From NCBI RefSeq assembly GCF_011044975.1, contig NZ_JAAKZV010000041.1:1-43926 (forward strand): DNA of 43,926 nt. The letters run 5' to 3'. The stretch comes from Streptomyces coryli (GTDB lineage Bacteria; Actinomycetota; Actinomycetes; Streptomycetales; Streptomycetaceae). The notes below the pieces were generated by a model. It worked only from the letters and a program-made list of their open reading frames with translations. It made no database searches and was not told where the DNA came from. Shown piece after piece: positions 16,114-24,087 of this stretch; position 1 is the first letter of the stretch; each line of letters starts with the position of its first letter. Position numbers and translations under genes: made by a program.

Positions 16114-17043
16114 TCACGCCCGATCCGCGACGCGTTCGCCGAGCAGGCCCTGGGGCCGCAGCAGCAGTACGAGAATGAGCAGGACGAAGGCCCAGACGTC
16201 CTTCCAGGCTCCGCCGCCGAAGGAGGCGAATCCGGGGACGTTCTCGATGTAGGCCGTTGCCATGGACTCGGCGAGGCCGAGCACGACGCCGCCGATCATG
16301 GCGCCGTAGATGTTGCCGATGCCGCCGAGGACGGCGGCGGTGAACGCCTTGAGGCCGGCGATGAAGCCCATCTTGAAGTTGACCTCGCCGTAGCGCAGGC
16401 CGTGCGCGATGGCGGCGATGGCGGCGAACGCGGCACCGATGGCGAAGGCCATCACGATGATGCGGTCGGTGTTGATGCCCATCAGCTTCGCGGTGTCCGG
16501 GTCCTGCGAGGTGGCCTGCATGGCGCGCCCGGAGCGGGTCTTGGAGACGAAGAGGCCGAGGGCGATCATGCACACCGGGGCGGCTATCAGCAGGAAGAGG
16601 TCGCCGCGCTCGATGCTGAAGGCGCCGAAGTCCAGGCGCGGGCCCGTGAATTCCGGGAAGGTGCGGGACTTGGTGGCGTCCGGGTACCAGGCCCAGATGG
16701 CCTGCTGGAGTGCGATGGACAGGCCGATCGCGGTGATGAGCGGCGCCAGCCGGGGGCCGCCGCGCAGCGGCCGGTAGGCGAAGCGCTCGGCGCCGACGCC
16801 GACGAGCACGGAGCAGACCACGGCGAAGAGGATCATGAGGGGCAGGGCGAGGGCCAGGCTGGTGCCCTCGGGCAGCCACAGGAACGCGGTGAGCGCGCCG
16901 AAGCCGCCGATCATGAATATCTCGCCGTGGGCGAAGTTGATGAGCTGAACAATGCCGTAGACCATCGTGTAGCCGATTGCGATGAGTCCGTACAGCGCGC
17001 CGAGTAGCAGGCCGTTGGCAAGTTGCTGCGGCAGATCGTTCAC
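16114..17043 (-). CDS. livH: Branched-chain amino acid ABC transporter permease LivH
   Basis: The 309-residue integral membrane protein has about eight hydrophobic segments and the LivH hallmarks GLLLGALYGLIAIGYTMVYG near the N-terminus (read in parts), NFAHGEIFMIGGF, the coupling loop with SGRAMQATSQDPDTAKLMGI, and AAVLGGIGNIYGAMIGG. It starts at GTG 17043 with GGAGG 7 nt upstream. A strong hairpin lies in the 98-bp gap between it and livK, which should lower expression of livHMGF relative to the binding protein. Confidence 0.95.
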   Translation of the reverse strand: MNDLPQQLANGLLLGALYGLIAIGYTMVYGIVQLINFAHGEIFMIGGFGALTAFLWLPEGTSLALALPLMILFAVVCSVLVGVGAERFAYRPLRGGPRLAPLITAIGLSIALQQAIWAWYPDATKSRTFPEFTGPRLDFGAFSIERGDLFLLIAAPVCMIALGLFVSKTRSGRAMQATSQDPDTAKLMGINTDRIIVMAFAIGAAFAAIAAIAHGLRYGEVNFKMGFIAGLKAFTAAVLGGIGNIYGAMIGGVVLGLAESMATAYIENVPGFASFGGGAWKDVWAFVLLILVLLLRPQGLLGERVADRA

Positions 17044-17075
17044 CGCGGGGCCTCCGAAGGGTTGTCAGATATGGC

Positions 17076-17105
17076 CGCGCGGGGGCGCTGTGGCGCCCCC
17101 GCGCG
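17076..17105 (-). terminator. Intra-operon hairpin between livK and livH
   Basis: A perfect 13-bp GC-only stem (CGCGCGGGGGCGC / GCGCCCCCGCGCG) with a TGTG loop sits in the gap after livK. No U-tract follows in the direction of transcription. Such hairpins commonly act as partial terminators or as 3'-end protectors of the binding-protein mRNA, giving excess of the binding protein over the permease. The role here is inferred from position. Confidence 0.75.
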
Positions 17106-17141
17106 TTAGGTGCATCAGTGGGCCTGGTTACCTCGGGTTGG

Positions 17142-18395
17142 TCACTGACCGCCCTCGAACTCACCGCTCTTGACCGGGACGTGCTGCAGCTTGCCGTCCT
17201 TCTTCTTGACCTCGTAGAGGGACAGCTGCTTGTTGGTGGTGTCGCCGAACTCGTCGAAGCCGACCTCACCGGTGACGCCGGAGAACTTGATGTCCTGCAT
17301 GGCCTCGGTGATCTGCTTGCGGGCGTCGTCGCCCTCGGGCAGCTTGCCGTCGTTCTTCTCCACGACGGCCTTCACGGCCTGGATGATCGCCCAGGTGGAG
17401 TCGTAGGCGTAGCCGCCGTAGGCGTCGTAGCCCTCCTTGTAGCCCTCCGCCTTGTAGCCCGACATGAACTTCTTGGCGGTGTCCAGGGTCTCCAGCGGGG
17501 CGCCGACGGAGCTGGCGATGTCGCCCGCGGCGTTGGCCTTGGCGAGCTTGACGTACTCGGGGCTGAACAGGGCGTCGCCGCCGACGGTCGGGATCTTCGC
17601 CCCGGCCTTCTTGATCTGCGCGGCGAGCGGGGCACCCGCGGGGTACTCCATGCCGGCGTAGACGAAGTCGGCGTTGGCGGCCTTGACCTTCGTGGCGACG
17701 GCGGAGAAGTCCTTGTCCTCCGGGTTGATGTGCTCGGTGCCCACGACCTTGCCGCCGAGCTTCTTGAACTCTTCGGCGAAGGTGCCCGCGAGGCCGGCGC
17801 CGTAGGTCTTCTTGTCGTCGATGACGAAGACCTTCTTGAGCTTCTTCTCCTTGAACATGTAGTGCGCCGCGTACGGGCCCTGGATGGCGTCCGTGGTCGA
17901 GGTGCGGAAGTAGGTCTTGAAGGGGCGGGCCTTCTGGTCGTCCTGCCACTTCTCGCCCTGGGTGAGCGCCGGGTTGGTGTTGGCCGGCGAGACCTGGACG
18001 AGGTTGGCGTCGGCGAAGACCTTCTGCATCGACTGGCCGACGTCGGAGTTCAGCGGGCCGACGACGCCCATGACCTCCTTGTTGCCGACGAGCTTGGTGG
18101 CGTTGGTCTGGCCCTGGGAGGCCTGCGCCACGTCGTCGAGGCTGGTCAGCTCGAACTTGACGCCCTTGACCTCTTTGTTCTTGTTCGCGGTCTTGACCGC
18201 GAGGTCGGCGGAGTTCTTGATGCCGAGGCCGAGGGCGGAGAGGTCGCCGGTAAGCGGCGCGTCCAGACCGATGGTGACGGTGGTCGTCTCGTCACCGCCT
18301 GACTTGTCGCCCTCGTCGCGGGAGCCGCACGCGGAGAGCGTGAGCGCTCCTACGGTGACCCCGGTGGTAAGTATGAGCAAGGAACGGTGACGCAC
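17142..18395 (-). CDS. livK: Branched-chain amino acid-binding lipoprotein LivK/LivJ
   Basis: The 417-residue protein starts at GTG 18395 with AAAGGAC 6 nt upstream. An ATG 33 bp upstream would place extra residues before the signal peptide. The signal sequence ends in a lipobox, LTLSACGS, so the mature protein is a lipoprotein with Cys about residue 23. The rest is a type I periplasmic-binding fold with typical segments such as GLDAPLTGDLSALG, VVGPLNSDVGQSMQKVF, VIDDKKTYGAGLAGTFAEEF and GYAYDSTWAIIQAVKAV. It captures leucine, isoleucine or valine outside the membrane and delivers them to LivHM. Confidence 0.94.
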   Translation of the reverse strand: MRHRSLLILTTGVTVGALTLSACGSRDEGDKSGGDETTTVTIGLDAPLTGDLSALGLGIKNSADLAVKTANKNKEVKGVKFELTSLDDVAQASQGQTNATKLVGNKEVMGVVGPLNSDVGQSMQKVFADANLVQVSPANTNPALTQGEKWQDDQKARPFKTYFRTSTTDAIQGPYAAHYMFKEKKLKKVFVIDDKKTYGAGLAGTFAEEFKKLGGKVVGTEHINPEDKDFSAVATKVKAANADFVYAGMEYPAGAPLAAQIKKAGAKIPTVGGDALFSPEYVKLAKANAAGDIASSVGAPLETLDTAKKFMSGYKAEGYKEGYDAYGGYAYDSTWAIIQAVKAVVEKNDGKLPEGDDARKQITEAMQDIKFSGVTGEVGFDEFGDTTNKQLSLYEVKKKDGKLQHVPVKSGEFEGGQ

Positions 18396-18470
18396 GATCA
18401 GTCCTTTCCCCTGGCGGCCTCCTCGCATGAGTGGCCGTTTCGCGGTGCCGCATCCGTATGATCTGCGCCG

Positions 18471-18539
18471 CGGTGACTGGCCGTGACTCTAAGGCGCGGC
18501 TAACTCGTGTGGCAGAGGTGCAGGCCATGCTGTGACTCT
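18471..18539 (-). promoter_or_regulatory. Repeated GTGACT motifs in the livK upstream region
   Basis: The hexamer GTGACT occurs at 18473-18478, 18483-18488 and 18532-18537. The first two are exactly 10 bp apart, one helical turn, and the last two lie inside a 10-mer CYGTGACTCT. The region lies 76-145 bp upstream of the livK start. This layout suggests a regulator site, but I cannot assign the protein. No other gene is visible between 18396 and 18639. Confidence 0.35.
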
Positions 18540-18639
18540 CTTGTTATGACCGACACCACATTGGCCTCCCGGGGAGCGGTGACCTACCTCACCTCTTCGC
18601 AGAGCGGACACGCTCGGGGACTCAAAGTTGCTGTTGGGG

Positions 18640-19239
18640 TCATGTACCGGGTGAGGCGGCGCGCTTGGGGTGTTCGCATAGCGCACGGAGTGCCGCGGAC
18701 AGGTCGGTGGCGTACCGGTCGCCGAGAATGGCGCTGTAAACCTGTATTGCGCGCGTGTTACGGAGCGTCACGTCGAGAAAGGCCATGCTGGCGTTGAGTG
18801 GTACCCCGGCGCACTGTTCGACCTCGAACGTAACGGTGAATTTCACCTTTTGGCCCGGCGGCAGCTTTATCGGCAGCGGCGGTCCGGCCTTCAGGTGGAG
18901 GCCATCGTAGCCCTGGGTGACATGGGTGAGAGCGGCACCGGTGGAAGATTCCGCCGTCAATCGAACGTGAAATACCTTTTGCCCGGAAATAGGGCCATCG
19001 ATTTCGACGTAGTGCAGCTCGGTGGACTGCAGCGGATACGGCATCAGCGACTCGGTCGGCACCGTCGGCACCGGGGTCGCGGGCCTGGTGGCCAGCCCGT
19101 ATCCAGTGAGTCCGGCGAGCAGCAGCAGCCCGGCCGTGATGATCACGGAGCGCCGGGTGCGGTCGGGCAGCGCCGTCCACCGGTCGGTGAGCCGCGGCTC
19201 GTCGTGGCCGAGCACCTCCGGCTCCGGCGGGGCGTCCAT
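18640..19239 (-). CDS. Membrane-anchored protein of unknown function
   Basis: The 199-residue protein starts at ATG 19239. A 29-residue cytoplasmic N-terminus (RLTDRWTALPDRTRR) leads to one transmembrane segment (about 31-50, SVIITAGLLLLAGLTGYGLA). A Pro/Thr-rich stalk and an extracytoplasmic beta-rich domain (about 70-190) with two Cys follow. I recognise no enzymatic motif; the domain resembles the short beta-sandwich exported proteins common in Streptomyces. It lies between livK and the protease gene, each separated by non-coding sequence, so it is probably its own unit. The ribosome site is weak. Confidence 0.75.
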   Translation of the reverse strand: MDAPPEPEVLGHDEPRLTDRWTALPDRTRRSVIITAGLLLLAGLTGYGLATRPATPVPTVPTESLMPYPLQSTELHYVEIDGPISGQKVFHVRLTAESSTGAALTHVTQGYDGLHLKAGPPLPIKLPPGQKVKFTVTFEVEQCAGVPLNASMAFLDVTLRNTRAIQVYSAILGDRYATDLSAALRALCEHPKRAASPGT

Positions 19240-19255
19240 GCCGGAAAGCTAAGTG

Positions 19256-19293
19256 CGCCGCGGCGGCACGGCAAGTCGCTTGCCACCGCGGCG
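19256..19293 (-). terminator. Hairpin downstream of the protease gene
   Basis: CGCCGCGG pairs with CCGCGGCG (8 bp), and inside it GGCAAG pairs with CTTGCC around a TCG loop. It lies 20 bp beyond the protease stop and just before the start of the membrane-protein gene, as expected for a terminator between the two. Confidence 0.65.
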
Positions 19294-19312
19294 AGTTGGG
19301 GTGATAGGAGGG

Positions 19313-20194
19313 TCAGGGGAGCTTTACGTGCGGGGCCAGGAAGTCGCGGGCGCCCGTGGTGTCCAGGCGGTAGGTGACGTTGGTGGCGTAGCACGGGGTG
19401 TCGCCGGTGACGGTGGTGGCGGCGAGGATGAGTTTGCCGCCGATATGGGCGAAGTTGGGACCGCCGGAGTCGCCGTAGCAGGCGCCGCCGTCGCCCTGCT
19501 GCTCGTGCATGCTGAGGCGGATCCAGGCGTCGTTGAGGGCGTTGTACGACACCGGCGCCTTCATCCGTACGCCGCCGCCCGGGTGCACGTGCCCGCCGGG
19601 GAGCCGCTCGGCCTCCTCGGTGCCGTAGCCGACGACCGTGAAGTCGGTCTTCTTCAGACCCTGCGGGCCGAGCTTGGACAGCTGCCCGGCGGTGGGGAGC
19701 GTGGCCGGGGTGAAGCTCCAGCGCTTCGCGAGGGCCTTGGCGTCGACGTTCACCACGGCGATGTCGTGGGTGTCGGAGGACGGGCCCGGATAGCCGGGGT
19801 GGCTGACGGCGGTGCCCGGGACGGCGACGGCCGCCGAGATGGCGTCGGCGTCGCCCGGGTGCGCGGCGTGTGCGGCGTCGAGGGCGCCCTGCACGTCCTG
19901 GTCGAGGGATACGGAGAGCTTGGCGCCCTCGGGCCAGTCGGTGGTGCAGTGCGCGGCGGTGAGGAAGGTGTCGGCGTCGACCAAGGTGCCGGAGCAGAAC
20001 CAGTCGACGCGGTCCGGGGTGGCCGGGTCGGCGTCGTTGTCGTACTGGACGATCAGGGCGCCGGTCTCGGTGCGCTCGGGGGCCGGGGTGGCGTTGTAGG
20101 AATTGATCGCGGCGGCGGGCTGCGCGGCGAGCACGGCGGCTATCGCGGCGGTGGCCGCGGCGGCGCCTGCGACGAGCTTCGGGGTACGTCTCAC
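19313..20194 (-). CDS. Secreted trypsin-like serine protease (S1 family)
   Basis: The 293-residue protein is read from GTG 20194, with GGAGAGG 5 nt upstream; a GTG two codons earlier would overlap that site. Residues 1-29 form a signal peptide ending AQPAAA. The S1 triad is complete: H82 in LTAAHC, D144 in THDIAVV and S243 in GACYGDSGGP. Cys pairs typical of chymotrypsin folds are present. The residue at the usual S1-pocket position does not point plainly to trypsin specificity. No pro-domain is obvious between the signal peptide and the catalytic domain. It has its own hairpins on both sides, so it is probably monocistronic. Confidence 0.88.
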   Translation of the reverse strand: MRRTPKLVAGAAAATAAIAAVLAAQPAAAINSYNATPAPERTETGALIVQYDNDADPATPDRVDWFCSGTLVDADTFLTAAHCTTDWPEGAKLSVSLDQDVQGALDAAHAAHPGDADAISAAVAVPGTAVSHPGYPGPSSDTHDIAVVNVDAKALAKRWSFTPATLPTAGQLSKLGPQGLKKTDFTVVGYGTEEAERLPGGHVHPGGGVRMKAPVSYNALNDAWIRLSMHEQQGDGGACYGDSGGPNFAHIGGKLILAATTVTGDTPCYATNVTYRLDTTGARDFLAPHVKLP

Positions 20195-20221
20195 GAGCAC
20201 CTCTCCGGTGTGTGGCGCCGC

Positions 20222-20268
20222 GGGGTGGCGGCGACTCGCTGGGTATTAAAGCGCGTCGCCGCCACCCC
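20222..20268 (-). terminator. Terminator after the EEP gene
   Basis: A 14-bp perfect inverted repeat (GGGGTGGCGGCGAC / GTCGCCGCCACCCC) surrounds a 19-nt loop. It lies 14 bp after the EEP gene stop and 27 bp before the protease start. It marks the likely end of the MFS-GH106-GH78-EEP transcript. Confidence 0.8.
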
Positions 20269-20282
20269 TGGACCCGGTTGGT

Positions 20283-21518
20283 TCAGCTCAGCTGCTCGGT
20301 GCGGCAATCGCGGGGCGGTTCGCCCGACTTGATCAGGCAGACCCGTAGCGCCACCGAGTCGGGGCCGGCGACCGAGCCCGTCGTGCTGTAGCAGGAGTCC
20401 GCCATCTGCGGGTCGGTCCTGGTGATGAACTCCGCGTTCGTCGCCGGGTCGTAGCCGGTGGCCCGGACCGCGTAGCCGTCGGCCTTCGTGTCGCAGACGC
20501 GCAGCTTCGCGGTGCCGTCAGCGAAGGTCGTGAGGTTGCCGTTGCCGGACTGTCCCTCCGCGCCCGCGACGACACCGGCCGACTTGCCGACGGCCTTCCC
20601 CGGCAGCTTGAGGTCGACCACCAGCGCGCGGTGGTCGGAGTCCGGCTGCTGCGGCACGGCGGCCGCCGCGATGTCGAGCGAGGGCGAGGCGTACGCGTAG
20701 TCGATCCGGGCGATGGGCGTGTCCGCCGGGAAGGTGCAGCCGGCGTCGCCGCGGTGCAGGGCCGTCCACGCGTCGACCCAGCCGGCGTCGGCGAACCAGG
20801 GGATCAGCCGGTCGTACGGGCGGGCGTTGAAGTCCCCGGTCATCACCACCGGCTCCTTCGCGCTGCCGAGCGCCTCGATGGTGGCGCGCGCCTCGCCCTC
20901 GCGCTGCGCGAGGCCTGGCTCGTCGTAACCGGCGGAGTAGTGCGTGGTGTAGACCCAGACCTTGGTGCCGCCCACGTCCACCTGCACGCCGTGCAGCCCG
21001 CGCCGCACATGCTCGCCCTCGGGGAGCGGGATGTGCTTCTCCTGCTCGATGGGGAATTTCGACAACAGCATGTTGCCGGCCTCGCCGGTGTGCCCGCCGG
21101 TGTTGTTCTCGCTGTTGGTGCGGTAGGTCGCGTACGGGTAGAGGTCCTTGAGGTTCTCCGCGAGCACGGTGGGCTGGTCGCCGTGCCAGGCGTCCTTGTG
21201 GTGGACCTCCTGGAGTCCGATGACGTCGGCGTTCTGCGCGCGTATCGCCGCCGCCGTACCGTCGAGGTCGTCGGTGCCCGGCACGGCGTCGTCGGCGTCG
21301 ACCGGGATGCCGAAGTGGATGTTGTACGTCGACACCCGCAGCGTGTCGCCGGCCGCCGCGGGCGCGGGGTCCTTCCCATCGCAGTCGTCGACCCCCGGAG
21401 CCTCGGGGGCGGCCTCCGGTGCGGGCTGCGAGTGCGCCGTCACGCTGCCGCCCGCGAGCAGTGCGGCCGTGGCGAGGGCGGCGACGAGGTGGCGTCCGGC
21501 TCTCTTCCGATGGAGCAT
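20283..21518 (-). CDS. Secreted EEP-family phosphodiesterase/nuclease with C-terminal Cys-rich domain
   Basis: The 411-residue protein starts at ATG 21518 behind GGAAGAGGA. Residues 1-29 form a signal peptide. The endonuclease/exonuclease/phosphatase domain (about 60-304) carries N66 in STYNIHFG, E104 in LQEV, D229-x-N231 in TGDFNARP and the S294-D295-H296 triad in SDHRAL, so the active site is intact. A separate C-terminal domain (about 325-411) has four Cys (342, 376, 394, 404) that could form two disulfides; I do not recognise it. The start is 13 bp after the GH78 stop with no terminator between, which suggests co-transcription with the rhamnosidases. The substrate could be nucleic acid, a phospholipid or an inositol phosphate. 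Confidence 0.85.
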   Translation of the reverse strand: MLHRKRAGRHLVAALATAALLAGGSVTAHSQPAPEAAPEAPGVDDCDGKDPAPAAAGDTLRVSTYNIHFGIPVDADDAVPGTDDLDGTAAAIRAQNADVIGLQEVHHKDAWHGDQPTVLAENLKDLYPYATYRTNSENNTGGHTGEAGNMLLSKFPIEQEKHIPLPEGEHVRRGLHGVQVDVGGTKVWVYTTHYSAGYDEPGLAQREGEARATIEALGSAKEPVVMTGDFNARPYDRLIPWFADAGWVDAWTALHRGDAGCTFPADTPIARIDYAYASPSLDIAAAAVPQQPDSDHRALVVDLKLPGKAVGKSAGVVAGAEGQSGNGNLTTFADGTAKLRVCDTKADGYAVRATGYDPATNAEFITRTDPQMADSCYSTTGSVAGPDSVALRVCLIKSGEPPRDCRTEQLS

Positions 21519-21531
21519 GCGTCCTCTTCCT

Positions 21532-24087
21532 TTAGGGGAGCGTGCAGGGGTCGGTGATCGTCCAGCTGTGCCGGCCGTGTCCCACGGCCACGGGCTCGCC
21601 GCCGTCGGGCAGATGCACGGTGGCGCGCGCCCCGACCGGCACCGCCACGTCGAGAGAGAACCGGCCGTCCGCGCGCCGCCAGGCGACGGACGCCTCCCCG
21701 TACGGGGTCAGATGGCGGGCGGCGGCGTGGTCGAGCGCGGCGTCGGGCAGCGGCCGTACCGTGATCTCCCGGTAGCCGGGGGCGGCAGGCGCGAGGCCGG
21801 CGACGGTCCGGTGCATCCAGTCGGCCACCGCGCCGAGCGCGTAGTGGTTGAACGACGTCATCTCGCCGGGGTTGATCGAGCCGTCCGGGAGCATGCTGTC
21901 CCAGCGCTCCCAGATGGTCGTCGCGCCCATGGTCACGGGATACAGCCAGGAGGGGCAGCTCTTCTCCAGCAGCAGCCGGTAGGCCAGGCCGGCGTGCCCG
22001 CAGGCCGTGAGCGCGTCGGCGATCAGCGGGGTGCCGACGAAGCCGGTGCTGATCCGAAAGCCGTTCTCCCGGACCAGCTCCGCCAGCCGCCGCCCCGCGT
22101 ACTGCCGCTGCTCCGCCTCGGGCAGTAGCGCCCAGCAGACCGCCAGCGCGTACGCGGTCGGCGCGTCGCTGTGCACCGCACCGTCGGCGGCGACATACGT
22201 GCGGGCGAATGCCTCGCGGGTACGGTCCGCGAGCCCGGCGTAGTGCTTGGCGTCGGCGTCGCGGCCCAGCAGCGCGGCGGCCTGCGCGACGATCTCCGCG
22301 GACCTCGCCAGATGGGCCGTAGCCACAACGCCCGGATCGGCCTTCGCGGCGAACGGGTCGTCCGGCGGCGCCGTCGGGTCGAGCCAGTCGCCGAACTGGA
22401 AGCCGCCCGTCCACACACCGTCCGTGGTGAGCGAGGCGATCCGGTCCACCCAGCCCCGCATGCTGCCGAACTGCCGCTCCAGCACCCCGGCATCCCCGAA
22501 TCGCTGGTGCAGCACCCACGGCACCACCGTCGCCGCATCACCCCACGCCGCGGCCGTGGGGTGCCCGTCCCCCGCCATGTCCGGGATGTCGCGCAGCACG
22601 TCCGGGATCACGTACGGCACCGAGCCGTCCGGCAGTTGGTCGGCCGCCAGATCGGCGAGCCAGGAGCCGAGGAACCCGGCGGTGTCGAAGAGGAAGCTCG
22701 CGGTCGGCGAGAAGACCTGAATGTCCCCGGTCCAGCCGAGCCGCTCGTCGCGCTGCGGGCAGTCGGTGGGCACGTCGAGGAAGTTGCCGCGCATGCTGCG
22801 GACGACGTTGTCGTGCAGCTGCTCGAGGTCGGGGTCCGAGCAGCTGAACCAACCGGTGCGGCGCAGGTCGCTGCCCACCACGACCGCCTGCAGGTCCTCG
22901 GCCCGTACGTCCGGGACACCACTGATCTCGGCGTACCGGAAGCCGTGGAAGGTCAGCTCGGGTTCGAGCATCGTCTCGGCGGCGTCGTCGAGCACGTAGC
23001 TATCGGTGGCCTTCGCGCTGCGCAGCGGGCGGGTGCCGAGCTCGCCGTCCTCCAGGACCTCGGCGTGCCGGACGACGACCTCGGCGCCCGCCGTCGCGCC
23101 GCGCACGCGCAGCCGCACCCGGCCGACCACGTTCTGCCCGAAGTCTGCCAGCGTCCGCCCCGACGGCGACTGCCATACGGACACGGCGGGCAGCACCTCG
23201 GTGACGCGGACCGGAGGCCCTTCGGGGGCGACCAGCCGGCCCAGGTCCTCGTCGAGTACGTCCACGGGGCCGGTCTCCGGCGCCACCGGCCGCAGATCGG
23301 TGCGCTGCCCGTCGTACAGGTCGTCGTGCAGGACGCCGCTGTTGCTGGCCGACCACCGCTCGTCGGTGCCGGAGACCTCCACCGAGCCGTCGGCGTACGT
23401 CACTTCGAGCTGGGCGAGCAGCGCCAGCCGGTCGCCGTAGTGGGCCCGCCGGCCGGTCCAGCCGAGGCGTCCGCGGTACCAGCCGTTGCCCAGAAGTACG
23501 TCGAGGGTGTTGTCGCCAGGGCGCAGCAGCGCGGTGACGTCGTGGACCTGGTAGCGCAGCCGGTGGTGATAGCTCGTCCAGCCGGGGGCCAGCACCTCGT
23601 CGCCGACGCGGCCGCCGTTGAGGGTGGCGCGGTAGACGCCGTGCGCGGTGGCGTACAGCCGGGCGGCGGCGATCTCGCCGCGCAGCGCCACGGTCCGGCT
23701 GAGGACCGGTGCGGGCGACCCGGCGGCGCCGAGCGTGCGCGGGCTGATGAACCGAGCGCTCCAGTCGCCCGGTTCGAGGAGCCCGGTCTCCGCCGTCGCG
23801 GGCGGGCTCCACGCGGTCCACCGCTCCCCCGCGGCCACGCGGACACGGACGGTCGCCCGGGTCCGCGAGGGCAGCGGGTCGAACGGCCAGCGGACCAGGA
23901 CCTGTTCGCCCGACTCGACGCGCACGGCCGGCCCGTCGTCGAGGCGGATCTCGTACGCGGTCTGCCGCCACGCCGGGTCGTCCGTACGTACCTGCCACGA
24001 CAGCCGCGGCGCGCCGGTGCCGAGGCCGAGCCCCTCGTCCCGGTGCTCGAAGCGGACCGCGGAGACGGTGGCCGGATCCTGCGTCAT
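21532..24087 (-). CDS. Alpha-L-rhamnosidase, GH78
   Basis: The 851-residue protein removes terminal alpha-L-rhamnose from glycosides. Order: an N-terminal Fn3-like beta domain (about 1-105), a second beta domain (about 130-270, with the LYATAHGVYRATLNGGRVG block), a further beta region, then the (alpha/alpha)6 catalytic domain from about 430. The GH78 hallmark DCPQRDERLGWTGD (442-455) holds the proposed general acid E448, and GEMTSFNHYALGAV supplies the second catalytic Glu. A C-terminal beta domain closes it. No signal peptide is present, so it acts in the cytoplasm. The ATG overlaps the stop of the upstream GH gene by 4 nt with GAGGAG in place, so the two are coupled. Confidence 0.93.
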   Translation of the reverse strand: MTQDPATVSAVRFEHRDEGLGLGTGAPRLSWQVRTDDPAWRQTAYEIRLDDGPAVRVESGEQVLVRWPFDPLPSRTRATVRVRVAAGERWTAWSPPATAETGLLEPGDWSARFISPRTLGAAGSPAPVLSRTVALRGEIAAARLYATAHGVYRATLNGGRVGDEVLAPGWTSYHHRLRYQVHDVTALLRPGDNTLDVLLGNGWYRGRLGWTGRRAHYGDRLALLAQLEVTYADGSVEVSGTDERWSASNSGVLHDDLYDGQRTDLRPVAPETGPVDVLDEDLGRLVAPEGPPVRVTEVLPAVSVWQSPSGRTLADFGQNVVGRVRLRVRGATAGAEVVVRHAEVLEDGELGTRPLRSAKATDSYVLDDAAETMLEPELTFHGFRYAEISGVPDVRAEDLQAVVVGSDLRRTGWFSCSDPDLEQLHDNVVRSMRGNFLDVPTDCPQRDERLGWTGDIQVFSPTASFLFDTAGFLGSWLADLAADQLPDGSVPYVIPDVLRDIPDMAGDGHPTAAAWGDAATVVPWVLHQRFGDAGVLERQFGSMRGWVDRIASLTTDGVWTGGFQFGDWLDPTAPPDDPFAAKADPGVVATAHLARSAEIVAQAAALLGRDADAKHYAGLADRTREAFARTYVAADGAVHSDAPTAYALAVCWALLPEAEQRQYAGRRLAELVRENGFRISTGFVGTPLIADALTACGHAGLAYRLLLEKSCPSWLYPVTMGATTIWERWDSMLPDGSINPGEMTSFNHYALGAVADWMHRTVAGLAPAAPGYREITVRPLPDAALDHAAARHLTPYGEASVAWRRADGRFSLDVAVPVGARATVHLPDGGEPVAVGHGRHSWTITDPCTLP

